A stretch of 64,000 bases of DNA. Origin: Gerris lacustris (Eukaryota > Arthropoda > Insecta > Hemiptera > Gerridae). Positions 32,045-43,304 of this stretch are shown here, piece by piece. The stretch spans positions 37,658,205 to 37,722,204 of the forward strand of contig OX578276.1 in NCBI GenBank assembly GCA_951217055.1, read 5' to 3'. A model generated the notes under the pieces. The model did not search any database. It worked only from the letters and a program-made list of their open reading frames with translations, and was not told the DNA's origin. The position numbers and the translations under genes were made by a program. Numbering within the stretch: the first letter of the stretch is position 1; every line of letters begins with the position of its first letter.

Positions 32045-32536
32045 ATGTTTCTATGTAATATTTGCAAAAAATCTGATTTTAAATCCGTTAGAACTTTTCT
32101 ACCCCACCTAAAAATTTGTCAACCAGTACGGTTGTCACGTTATGTATGTTCAGTTCCTAATTGTAGTCGAACCTATAATTTAAGAAACTCTTTTTACAAA
32201 CATTTGAGGACTCATGCCTCTCATTATAATGATGATCATCCTTTCTCACAATGTGCCCTTAAAGAGCCCTCTAGAGATGAAATTATTAATTCTATGAATG
32301 TTTGTGAAAAGGGTACAGATTCCCCTTCATTTTCTTAACTTCCAACTTCAGTCCACAACGATATTTCTAATGAGGAACCATTCTGTCCAATAAATGACTT
32401 ATCAATACCGTTAAATGAAAATAATTTTCAACAGCAGTTAATCTGTGACCTTTATGGTAATCCTCAAGTACCTAGGAAATTAGTACAATTTGTTGACAAA
32501 ATGTCACAACATTTATTACTATACTTCAAATAGTAG
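32045..32536 (+). pseudogene. C2H2 zinc-finger ORF fragment
   Basis: From the ATG at 32045: MFLCNICKKSDFKS then a CXXC, H..C pattern, then CSVPNCSRTYNLRNSFYKHL and RTH, a C2H2 finger. An in-frame stop at 32338 is followed by an open continuation to about 32530 (VPRKLVQFVDKMSQHLL). Such short N-terminal fingers precede long uncharacterised regions in some arthropod transposon proteins. It could be the N-terminal part of the same family as 30952-31965, lying in reversed order. Confidence 0.45.
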
Positions 32537-32632
32537 GATTTTTTTTTTTAAATTTCTTTACCTAATTGTGTACTTCATTAAGCTGTACGTTAGTTTTTCT
32601 TTATGATTTTTTTTTTTTTTTTTTTTTTTTAA

Positions 32633-35600
32633 GGAAAAAAGCTTAAAGATTGTCTTCTAGAGATAAAGAGACAATTCTCTAGCGAATCTTCTATTAAAAT
32701 ATTTAAGAAGGAAATTTCTCTGCTCCCTCCTATTCAGCAGGAAGCCTTGATGGCATGTCTGAAAGCATCCAGAGGTAAAAAGCATGGTATCCGTTACACA
32801 AAAACTTTTCTTTATGAATGCATCCTTTTGAAAATTAAATCTCAAAAAGCTTATAAAAAAAAAACATATTTTAAGAAGAAAACTTTTGCCACTGCCATCA
32901 TTGTCATCTATTCACCGGCGAATTAGAGCCCTAACTCCATCTTTTGGCTTTGAACAATCTCTCTTCAATACACTAAAAAAAAGCTGAAGGCATCTCTGCA
33001 ATGGGAAGAAGAGGTAGTTATGAAAACTAGTAACAATTTATGTCATGTTCTGAAGTAATTACCTTAATAGTTAAAGTTATGTTTAAATGAACACAGTGTT
33101 TAATTTCATGATTAATTATTTATTTTCTGTGTTGTAGGGCTGCTTCTCATTGAAGAGATGCATTTGTCTCCTGGCCTAAGATTTGACAAATCTGATTTGA
33201 AGGTAATAGGCCTCACAGATTTGGCTGAATATACTCCTGAAAACCAGAAGTGTGAGCTTCATGCCATGTGGGGATCATGCCCTAGTTTTCCTATTTCAAC
33301 CATTTGCAGGTATTATATTATGATAAAGTTATAATATATCTTTTATGAACAGGGTTGACTTTTTTTTAAAGCAAAGTAAATTATCAAATTACTTTCTCAG
33401 AGAAAATATTTGTTACACAGGCAATTGGGTGCAACCCATAGGAATTTTTCTCATTCGAGGGGCAGTACCTGGCTCCATATTATATTCATTGATCATAGAG
33501 GCTTTGATTCTCATGGAGAACGCAGATTTCTTTATCGATGGCATTGTTCAGGGCAGATGAGCGCAGCAATATTGCTCAGTTCTGTCACTGTGGAAGGTCG
33601 CTGGAAAAGTAATTGAAACGAAAGGACCAGTTCTATTACTGACAATAGAACAAATATAAGAGACGAAAAATTGGGTGTTAAATTAGAAAAAAGCAAAGAA
33701 AAACAAACAAATTTGATAACCCTGTTTTAATAATAAAAGATATATATTACAATAATAATATGGTAATGAAATGAGCTCATAAATATAAATTATTAGGTTA
33801 ACCAAAAAAAAGTTATTAAGATCGATCTAGTTTTTAAAGATTTAAAATAACAGATATGCTTAAAAATATTATGAGATTAATTATAAAAATGATTGATCGG
33901 AAAGTTAAAAAAAGTAATTATAAGTTTAGTTGAAAAAAAAATAGGTTAAAAATCAATGTTCAGCTGATTGACTATAGTCTTGGTAAAATGAATGATTTGA
34001 TAAATAGATCTGATGTCATATAAATAATATTCAATACATACAAGAAAGAAATGTATTAGAAAGATGGGATCCCAGTGTAGTAGATCTGTACCTGGCCAGG
34101 CCTTAAGCAAGACTAAATATTTTAAGATTAAGAAAGAACTTATTTCTCAGAGGACAATTAGATTATTGAATTTCTGACAGCAAGGTGTATATGTCTCGTG
34201 GCAGATGTCCATAATTAGATTATCGTTGTAAAAATTAACAAGAAAAAGCAGACTGGGGCTAGAGGTGCAGGATAATTTAAGTAACTACGAGCACATCCGT
34301 TCTAGCATTCTTCCTTGAAACAAGCTTGATTTAATTTAATTTATAATTCTAAACACATTGTTTGTGATGAAGCAACTTGGAACAGAAAGATGTTCGCCAA
34401 GTTTGGAATTTCAGAAGACGTTACAAGTTGCATCCATATAATGGATGCTACCAGAAAATTATTTTTTTCTCTGATTTCCCACATTTGTTAAAAAAAATTG
34501 TGGGGCTGGATTGTTAAGAAAAAAGTTGTTAAGGTAATGAGAAAGTTCCTTTACTTTGAAGATGAGAATTTTCCTTTATTATGAACTCATTTTTGTCTCC
34601 AACCTTATTTTGCGTTTTTTTAGACAAGTTTTGGCGACGTAAAGATAAGCCATTGGAAGGCTGTAGTTGATTACGAGGCATCCTTACCTTTGAAGGGTTC
34701 TCCTACTTTGAACTCGTCCCACACCGATCCTTCTATAGGTACGAATTAATGAATTCGGGAAAAGCATTTCAGGTATGTGCATCTTTTCTCACATAATATT
34801 TTTATTTTTGCTTATTGTAGTTTTGTAACACCGCACCCTCTGACTTATATTACTTTATATAAATATCATGGATTTCATTTTGATAACACTTTTGTAATAA
34901 GATAATATTTGTTTCCAGTTCTTTAGCCGAAATGCTTCGTCTACAATGGTGCTGTATAAAAATAAGGTTACAGGACTAGAAGACTCTGAACCGACTGTCA
35001 ACTTGATCAATATGTTCAATGATGCCATCAAGGCATTTAATTCAAGGACTCCAGTGGGAAGTCTAAGAATTGATTGTTCTGAGAGACAGGCAAATCCTTA
35101 TTATTAAAAGGTTTATAATAACGAATAACTAACATAATAATTATTTCTGGGCTGTGTGTGAGACTCATTTTAAATGTTGTACGATTTTCATTGCAATTCA
35201 CCGGTAGATGCTTATAAAGTTTTATGCCATTTATAATTGATTCTTTCCCCACCGTAATCTATTATTTTTTATTTTTTGTTATAGAGTATTCTATCGCTAC
35301 TTGATTTTGTAAACAATTCTGAGGAAGACACGGTAATGAGCAACTCCACCCACTATGGATTCATAGTTACATTGAAATCCACCCTTGAATTAAGTAACTT
35401 CTTAATTACTAAATATGTAATTTCTCGTATGTTATGCTGTCGAGAGTCAACCAAGACAATATTGAGGTAATTCAAAGTAGAATGTGTTTATTAAACAATT
35501 TGACCTATTTATTATATCTGCCTAATTTGTTACTTTATTTGGATTATAACATTTACTTTACATTTGATTTTCAGCGGTTCTTTGGAATGCTACGGGCTGC

Positions 35601-36311
35601 TACTGGAAACTCAGATCACCCAGATCCGGCTTTATTTTTATTAATTTTTAGACTCATGAGCTGTTACAGCTTACTAAAAGTTTCAGCAGGATCTAATGTT
35701 CCGGGTGAAGATAGTATGGACATGCTGCTTTCACCCGATGACATATCAAAGGACAGGATCCAAGAATGGAAATCCCTTAAAAACCGCATTGTCCAGAGAA
35801 GTAATGGGGAAACTCCAGAACTCGCTAATTATGATAAAGATGATGACCAAGTTCTGGAATATACTGCTAGCTATGTTGTAAAAATATGTGTGCAGTATAG
35901 ACCCTGTGATGACTGTCGGAGTGTATTAATTCAACCTCCCCGAGATTCTCTAAGCTTAATAAACATCAGAAATATGTATAATTCCCTTTACACCCCAAGT
36001 GATGTTTTCTTCTCATAAATTAAGCATATTGAAGGTTGCATACTCGCTGAGGTAGGTGTAAACAATGAATTGTGTCCTGACAGTTTTTTTGACATAGCTT
36101 ATAGAATAGAATCGTCCGTAGCGTTACCATCAGTAGGATGTTCGAAGCACTGCGTTGATATTACAGCATATGCTGTTCATTTTTATCTAATATTTCGCAT
36201 GCACATACTATGCAAAGAATCTAACTCTCATCTAACAAAGAAAAATAAAAACAAAGAGTTACGAAAAGTCGGAAAATTATTGCAATCCAATCTAGTGCTG
36301 CATAAAAAATA
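32633..36311 (+). pseudogene. THAP9/P-element-type transposase relic 1
   Basis: Blocks in order: LPPIQQEALMACLKAS and FLYECILLKIKSQKAY (32680-32860); LLLIEEMHLSPGLRFDKSDL with VIGLTDL (33140-33310, flanked by tgttgtag and gtatta); WVQPIGIFLIRG (33400-33560); CDEATWNRKMF and SDFPHLLKK (34350-34510); GDVKISHWKAVVDYE (34624-34740); TVNLINMFNDAIKAFNSR (34919-35090); STHYGFIVTLKSTL (35285-35400); NQDNIE joined across an intron to RFFGMLRAATGNSDHPDP (35575-36018); and the tail with GCSKHC (36070-36309). This is the P-element/THAP9 order. Splice sites are retained, but stops and frameshifts are many. The N-terminal THAP domain is missing; a zinc-finger fragment of another family sits in its place. 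Confidence 0.85.
33600..34335. other. AT-rich intronic stretch in P-type relic
   Basis: No coding similarity seen between the EALILME block and the CDEATWNR block of the P-type relic; probably intron or an unrecognised insertion. Confidence 0.35.
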
Positions 36312-36405
36312 ATACTTTTAATATTAGTCCCATTCCGAGTTTCAAAATGTAAGCATAAAATGTAATTATCAATGTTTATTATTTCTACTTTTATTTTAAT
36401 TTTTT

Positions 36406-36530
36406 TTAATTTAAATCAAATTATAATTATTATTAACTACGGGAAACCGACAGAGAATAAAATACACTCCAGCGCCGGAGTGTATTTTTCTCTATTATAA
36501 TTTCTCAAATTATAATTTGATTTAAATTAA
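36406..36530. repeat. Nested hairpins, 125 bp
   Basis: Outer arms TTAATTTAAATCAAATTATA (36406) and the exact inverse (36507-36530) enclose an inner hairpin AATACACTCC/GGAGTGTATT with apex AGCGCC. No coding. It may be a foldback MITE or a structured transcript end. Confidence 0.75.
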
Positions 36531-36792
36531 AATTTAAACTTTCCGTAGTATGAAAACTACCAAATACTTAAAAATTGAATTTTAACTTTTTTTAATTCCC
36601 CCCCCCCCCGATTTGGCAGCACAAGGGGCATTAGCGGGTTGGAAAACTTAATTATGGACTTATCTACACTCGGATTAGTTATTATCTAGTTGTTGAATTA
36701 GTTGTTATTCCATTTCTCCTTTTCCTATTTCCCTCTATCCTCATTATACAAGTATGTATGTGAACTTGGTGCGTAGGCTTCCGCGGGTAGAC

Positions 36793-37073
36793 TCGTAATA
36801 AACAGCTTGGTTTTCCGGCGAAATCCGCGTCACGAAGGGGAAGAAGTCCGTCGTTTCGCTTCCACTACTGGAAGCATCTTCAGGGGTGTGGTGCATCGTG
36901 ATGTTTCCTTGAAGCAACAACTTGAGTATGTCTTGTTGTTGCTTCAAGTAAACATCACGATGCACCACACCCCTGAAGATGCTTCCAGTAGTGGAAGCGA
37001 AACGTCGGACTTCTTCCCCTTCGTGAAGCGGATTTCACCGGAAAACCAAGCTGCTTATTACAAGTATGTATGT
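36793..37073. mobile_element. Inverted pair of Penelope-type termini with ribozyme-like core
   Basis: Two arms of about 125-135 bp are inverted copies around a 13-bp centre near 36935, with a few percent mismatch. On the plus strand the right arm reads CTGAAGA (36973), stem GCTTCC/GGAAGC, GAAAC (36999), then GTCGG. CUGANGA-stem-GAAA is the core of hammerhead ribozymes, reported in the terminal repeats of Penelope-like elements. One extra U sits before the stem. The left arm carries the same on the minus strand. Penelope-like elements are known for complex inverted terminal arrangements. Confidence 0.65.
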
Positions 37074-37099
37074 GGTTCGATTATTCATAGGTCTATATC

Positions 37100-37640
37100 T
37101 TAATCCTATCTTGCATTGATTTATTTATTTTTTATGATTTACTATTTATTTATTTATTTATTTATTTTTTTTTCATACTTTTGATTTATCTATTTTTATC
37201 TCTCTCTTAGACCCCTTTTCGTATTTCTCGAGAGAATGGTCAACCTGAGTTGGAGATAGGGTCCAAGGGGGGAGTAGTGATTGCCCTGAACTCGCAGAGG
37301 TCGTGCTGCATTAAACTCAGTTCTTCCCTGATAGTTAGGAGTCTAATGCTGAGGGGTTTTGATCTGGACGGGAGTCTCCTATATTCCTCTACTCTTGTTG
37401 GCATACAGATAACTCTACTAGTTATGTGTTTTTTTATTTTCTACTGTTAATTCAAATGGTATTATGTGTTACCATAACAATACTTATAAAATATAAATAT
37501 TGAAATTGAATAAATATTTATTTTCAATTTACTTAGAAGTTGTTAAATTTTATTACAGATTATATTTTATATCCTGTCCTATTTGTATCACCAATCACCA
37601 TTTCTAGCTGGAACTACAATACTGTGTGATTTAAAGGAAA
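37100..37640. other. Unassigned stretch
   Basis: Contains a (TTTA)n microsatellite (37140-37165) and a GC-richer block at 37230-37400 with a 66-codon plus frame lacking any motif. No family recognised. Confidence 0.35.
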
Positions 37641-37884
37641 AACTTACTGTAACAAATATAGTAACTGTTCAACACTGTTCTGTAAAATGTAACAATCTTT
37701 CAGGCTCCAAGAATATTTTATCTGAGCTTTATGTTTTTCGAATTTGAATCTGAATTCAAAATATGTCCAATCCAATATGCACACTTTTCTCAGAAAATGC
37801 GCATAAAGGTCGGAAAATTTGTTTTTTTTTTTTAGGGTTTTCGAGCCAATTGTTTGGCCAAAAACCTTTCGCAAAAAAATAAAA

Positions 37885-38350
37885 TATTGGGCGTTTGAAT
37901 AACTTCAAACCATGAAGAACACGAATCTAAAGAAAAGAAAAAATCTGCCGCCCATTTTTTAAGGAAATTAAAAAATTAGAAACAAAGAAATTGATTTTTC
38001 CTCATAACTACTCCTCTATTGCTTTTTCAGTAATAAAAAAATTTTGTGACTTTTTTTCTGATGTTATTCAAGAGAATTACAATACATGTGACCTGACCAA
38101 GGATAAAATATTTCTTGGGCGCCCACAAAATATAATCTAGAATAATGTGAGTAAAAATGAGAAAGACACAAAAATATGTTCAATAAATGGAAATGTAATA
38201 GAAATATACAAAGACGGAAAAATTAATTTCTATGTTTTTTTTTTTATTTTTCAATTTTCTTAAAAAGGTAACTAAGGTCTGCAGGTATTTTTTACTTTAT
38301 ATTCGTGTTCTTCGTGTCTGGTTTGAAGACATTCAAACGCCCAATTTTTA
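37885..38350. mobile_element. Foldback MITE with about 90-bp TIRs
   Basis: TTGGGCGTTTGAATAACTTC then AAACCATGAAGAACACGAAT at the left matches the inverted right end over about 90 bp (both ends share TTGGGCGTTTGAAT, TTCAAACC, GAAGAACACGAAT, CTGC). The spacer is about 280 bp, non-coding. No exact target duplication could be set in the A/T-rich flanks. Confidence 0.75.
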
Positions 38351-38549
38351 TTTTTTTATTTTTTTTAAAAAACAGTAATAATTAAAGTTTTGTAAAATTA
38401 CTTGAAGCGAATATATCAACATTAATTTTATACTCCTAGATGTCATATGTAGAGTATTTTAAGAAAACAGTAAGTAGTATGTATTTTTATTAAATAAATT
38501 TAATAAATTATATTATGCTGCCCTATTGAAGATTATTCAGCTAAATTAA

Positions 38550-38551
<2 letters not shown>

Positions 38552-38605
<54 letters not shown>
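38552..38605. repeat. (TA)n microsatellite
   Basis: About 27 uninterrupted TA units followed by a short GTGTGTGT run. Another shorter (TA)n lies at about 43907-43928. Confidence 0.95.
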
Positions 38606-38610
<5 letters not shown>

Positions 38611-38784
38611 GCGTGTGTGTGTATATGCATCAAAATGAAACTTTTTTTATATATATATTTGTAATTGGATAGCCTAAAACTTATTTTTTCGTGATCAGGG
38701 ACCCCTGTAACAGATTTTGCCCACTGCCCCGGGTCGAACTTCCTAAAGGATGTGTTTAAGACACATCTTAAACTCTTGTTCAGG

Positions 38785-38943
38785 TAGATACCTATCTGCC
38801 TCTTCCAAAAGTACTGCTAAAGGGAAAACCATGCCAACATCTAAGGGGGACCTCCAAGTTCTTCATTCATGCCCTTAGCCCCCTCAGCTCTGTTGGCAAG
38901 CCTGGTTTTTCCCTCCAATTTATGAAGAGGCAGATAAGGAGAG
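38785..38943. repeat. Imperfect 155-bp hairpin
   Basis: TATCTGCCTCTTC at 38789 pairs with GAAGAGGCAGATA at 38925-38937, and inside AGGGAAAAcCATGCCAAC pairs with TTGGCAAGCCTGGTTTTTCC-type sequence. The two-step stem could be a foldback element or a structured RNA. The following 38.95-39.4 kb is GC-richer with a CCTGGTACCCAGG hairpin (39108-39121) and no recognised protein. Confidence 0.5.
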
Positions 38944-41164
38944 AGCAGATCTGTGTGTGAACAAAAGTAGCCCTGTGTGAGTGGTGGCCATTTTTTTATT
39001 TTAATTAATTTAATTATCCAATTCAATCCCCAACATCCAAGTTTGGATCAAGTTTTAAGGGATTTCTTTCTGGTACCCAGAAAGGGTTGAATATTTGGAT
39101 ATCTTGCCCTGGTACCCAGGGAAGGACTTCGATCATCAGAGCTGTACCCAGCTCCAAGTCAGCATAGTTTCTGCAAGGCATCACCACACCATTCACCATT
39201 CTACATCTCAAACAGCTAACTCATATTTTATACATAATCACCCTGTACTATCTTCTCAGTAAATCTTACTTACCTAACCTACAGTCCGCTTACTTTCTTT
39301 AATTACTTAATTACCTTACTTTTCTTTAATCCCTTATAGATTTGTGGCCAGGTCAGGCTCCTTGCCCCCTGGTGCAAACAGGATGTGTTCCCTAAAGGAT
39401 ACGACTCCTCATAAAATAGTTGCTACTATTAATGAGGAGGAAATCATATGTGATTTTAAAAATTAGGTTTAGATTTTAGTTGTTTTAGCCTTATAATAAA
39501 ATAAGGCATAAGTTATAATTGGCAAATTTTAGGTTTTAAAATCATCCTTGACATTATAAATAACTTTCTAATTGTTTAATACGTACATTATGTTTTCAGG
39601 TTTCCTCATCCTGTTAGGGATAAGTGTAATCGTTTTAATAAATGGTTAGCAGATATTAGAAACGAAGAAGTTAATAATATGGACCCATCTTTGGTGCAAA
39701 GTCTAAAAGTGTTTGCCTTGATCATTTTACTGATGACTGCTTCACTGGTGATCGTATTTATAGGAACCTGGAGAATTCAGCAATTCCAAATATAAGCCTA
39801 CCAGCTTTTATAGGTATTTATTATCATTTTAATGAATTTATTTATTGATTTATTCATTGTCACTGAACATTCTTCAAATATTTGTTAATCTTCATTAATT
39901 GGATAGCCTAAATTTCACAATATGATCCCTTTTTTTAAATAAGGGTTGATGAGCCTCAGGATTGCAGCCAACTGTATAATTTGTATGTGACATTTCCTTA
40001 GGCCAAGAATTTATTTCTCAGTTGTACTTCGATATTCTACTGATTATATACAGTGTCTTGCCACAGTCAATGCAGACTCTTTATGTGTAGCGTATAGTGG
40101 TTTAATCTCATTAATTTCATGTACATTTTATACGGTAAAGTATTTGTCACACATAAGTAGTATATTGTTAGAAATAATTTTTGATTTTGATTTAAGTAAA
40201 TATCATCATTGTGTGCTATAAATATCATCACCACTCCAAGAAAAAGCTGCTATAATAAATTCACTGTTTAAAAGTCACAAATTTTTTGCTGAAACTGTGT
40301 GGGTGCTTGCATTTTTCTTTGTACTTATATTTCCTTTAAATTCTGTTTGATTGATTCTGGTTGTGATGAATCTGGAGAAATAGATTTATCATCATCAACT
40401 TATGAGCAAATTGTGCCAGCTGGTAATTTATATATTTTTATTGTAATCTATTTTTTATGTAACTGTATTATCTTTTTATTAAATGAATTTTTAATGTAAT
40501 CCATGCAAATCATCTAAATTAGCATTAGTACCTTTTAACTTGCTTGTTTTAATCATAATAAATACTGTCTTAATCTCTTATTGGGTTTGTCAAGGGGACT
40601 TATTATTTGAAAATTTAGTATCACAGTCTAGTTATGATCTCATTATAACTAGACTGTTGTTGGTGATAATGATAACAATTAATCGAGTTGGTTATTTTTC
40701 CAATAGAACTTTAGTATTTTATTTTTATTTTTTTTTCAGAGCGATTGTCCTTTGCATTTATGAGACCTACTTTGTCTACTGGCTCTTCTCAAGAAGAAAT
40801 GCGAATGAATTTCCAATTTATCAACAGCCAGAAGGTACTAACGAACATCTATTTGAAACATATGTGTATACCCCCCCCCCCCTTAAGCAAATAAACATAA
40901 GCCTCTTTTAAATGCTTTAATGCATTTCCTAGTATCTTATTTATTGTGAAGTTATGATAATTTGTTTTACGCTGAATAACTATAAACATCCATTGTTAAT
41001 TTTTTTTTCCCCATCTGTTATAGGAGTAGAAGAAGTTGCTGTTATTTTAAGTCAAAATTCGTTACGCAGTATTTTTAGTCATGATGTATGGGGTAAGTTT
41101 TTGAGTCAATCTACTTCAAATTTTCATTTTGTCTTGACATGAGCTTGCAGTTTTACATTATATT

Positions 41165-42140
41165 AGCTTTAGTTATATTTATACAATTAAAAGTCATGTT
41201 AACATTATATACTGAATAATAGTATTAATTAATATATACATTCGTTTTTCAGGAGAATCTGAATGTACTGATATTGAAGGCCCTGAGGTGTTTTCAATGA
41301 TTAAACCGTTATTCAAAGTTGGTCCAAGTGGAGCACAAGACAAGAGACAAGTTTCCATTCCTTCTAATCTTGCCGTAAAATCAGCTATTACTACAGCTAT
41401 TTTAAAAATACAGCTGATTTTAAAAATTCCAAGACAGAAATCCGTTTCAGACATCAGGGAACATTTTTGGTCTCGTGACTGTCTGTGTGTCTGTCAGTCT
41501 GTGTGTCCGCGAATTATGGTGTGACGATAACTTGAGTAAATGTCGACCGATTTTAATGAAGTTTGGAAATCTTCATTTTACCAATGCCCAGGACGAGTTC
41601 GTTGGACAACGTTATCCGTCCAAGCGTTCACGAACAACGCTCGCGTAAACGTGAACTTCGAATTTAAAATTGGAATTTTAGGTCGGGGAAAAAATCTAAC
41701 TTCATCTATTCAATAAGACAAACTTTTTTTTCAAATACAATTTTTTAGTAAAACAAACAGCGACACCGCTATGAAGTGTTGGGGTGATGATGAATAGTAA
41801 TAATAGCTTGAGCTAATGTTTCTTAAAAAATTACTCAAGCAGAGGGAAAAGCAATGATTAGCTCACGTTGAATATTTTGCGATGTTTCATTAAAATATTG
41901 CATTGAAGCTTTAGTTATATTTATACAATTAAAACAAGGCATGTTAACATTATATACTTAATAATAGAATTAATTAATATATCCATTTGTTTTTCAGGAG
42001 AATCTGAATGTACTGATATTGGAAGCCCTGAGGTGTTTTCAATGATTAAACCTTTAGTCAAAGCTGGTCCAAGTGGAGCACAAGACAAGAGACAAGTTTC
42101 CACTCCTTCTAAGCTTGCCTCAAAATCAGCAATTACTGGT
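41165..42140. repeat. Tandem duplication of intron-exon segment in P-type gene 2
   Basis: The intron end plus exon at about 41165-41400 (GAATCTGAATGTACTGATAT, FSMIKP, GPSGAQDKRQV) is repeated at about 41905-42138 with roughly 5-8% difference. The second copy has an intact donor (gtaagt); in the first the exon's 3' end is lost where a dispersed repeat enters near 41405. Confidence 0.9.
41405..41900 (-). mobile_element. Dispersed repeat inserted in duplicated exon
   Basis: The sequence from about 41415 matches 9026-9180 in inverse orientation and includes a GTCTGTGTGTCTGTC microsatellite. It lies exactly between the two exon copies, so it either inserted after the duplication or was present near its breakpoint. 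The family is unnamed. Confidence 0.55.
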
Positions 42141-42705
42141 AAGTAAACATTATTTGCTCATTTCGCATTATTTTGCTCAGCGAAGCACATTTTGTAAATG
42201 CTATTTCAGCTATTTTTTTAAAATATAATTTTTCTGATTAAGTTCCTATTTTCGAATGATACTTTTGAAATCGTTTCAGATGGAGATTATTCTGACCAAG
42301 ATGGTTTAGATAAGATTGTCGATGAAAGTCTTCCATCTACTTCTAATCTCAAGCCCCAACAACGAGGATCAAGTTTGGGTAAGTATATTTTTTTATATTT
42401 TGACTGCGTATAAGAGAGAAAAAAAAATGGATTTAGGGAACAAGCAGATTGTTGGCTTTAGTTTTCAATATATTATTGTTTCTGTAACTGTACCATACGA
42501 CAGGCCAATTGGTCAACATCATTTAGGCCCTCTACAAATCAGATAAATCTTCAAATAGATTCAGTCTCCAAGACAATAGTTCATCATTTTGAAACACAGG
42601 TTTGTCTATCAGCTTCTGAGTGATTCTGGCTAAAAGGAGTAGAAATTTGCAGCGATGGTCTTCGTTATCATTAATTTATTTTGACCCTAGAGAGTAGCGT
42701 GATTA

Positions 42706-42994
42706 GGGCTATTTTGGACAGCATGGCTATGCCACAGAAACCAGTATAACATAGTTTTTCTGGTGGTGATTGAAATAAGCCAACTAGGTGGAAGTGTCAA
42801 TATCTTTGTTGTTCTTGACAAATTGAACCTTATGTGTCATACGTTAGAGGCACAGTTGCCTTGAGTCACTGTGATCAAATAGATCTATAGTGATGTGAAA
42901 TATTTTCACTTTACCCAGGTGCCGAGTTGTAAAACTTGAATCTTGCAAATTGACTAGAGACTATTTCATAACATATTTGGGCTCTAAAATAGCC
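42706..42994. mobile_element. MITE with GGGCTATTTT ends and TGATTA duplication
   Basis: GGGCTATTTTGGA at the left corresponds to the inverted right end TCTAAAATAGCC. TGATTA occurs immediately outside both ends (42700-42705, 42995-43000); a TTA target would fit Harbinger-type elements. The unit is 289 bp, non-coding, inside an intron of P-type gene 2. Confidence 0.65.
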
Positions 42995-43060
42995 TGATTA
43001 CGTCTTAAAAGCTTCTTGGGCAAAAACATAACACGCGCTCTGCAGTTTAATACACCTTAT

Positions 43061-43304
43061 TAGGGTTGTGACATCGATGTCGATGTATCGAAAACATCGA
43101 TGTATCGGACTTAAAAATATCGATGTTGATCTTTCGATGTATCGGAAACATCGATGTTTTCCTGAAACATCGGAAAGATCGACGTCACCGGACCCCAAAA
43201 AACGTTGAGAACGTATATCGATGTTTTGGCTTACATCGTTGTTTGTCCTTTCGATGTCGATGTTTCGAAAACATCGATGTTTAGCTATCGATGTCCCAAC
43301 CCTA
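43061..43304. mobile_element. hAT-type MITE built of ATCGATG repeats
   Basis: The ends are TAGGGTTGtGACATCGATG and the inverted TAGGGTTGGGACATCGATA. CACCTTAT is duplicated exactly at 43053-43060 and 43305-43312, an 8-bp target duplication as for hAT elements. The 244-bp body is filled with about ten variants of ACATCGATG in both orientations. It lies in an intron of P-type gene 2. Confidence 0.85.

Noticed and set aside
36744..37103. Opposed open frames of 74 and 98 codons with the same peptide
   Set aside because: Both come from the two arms of the inverted Penelope-type terminus; identical peptides reflect the palindrome, not two genes.
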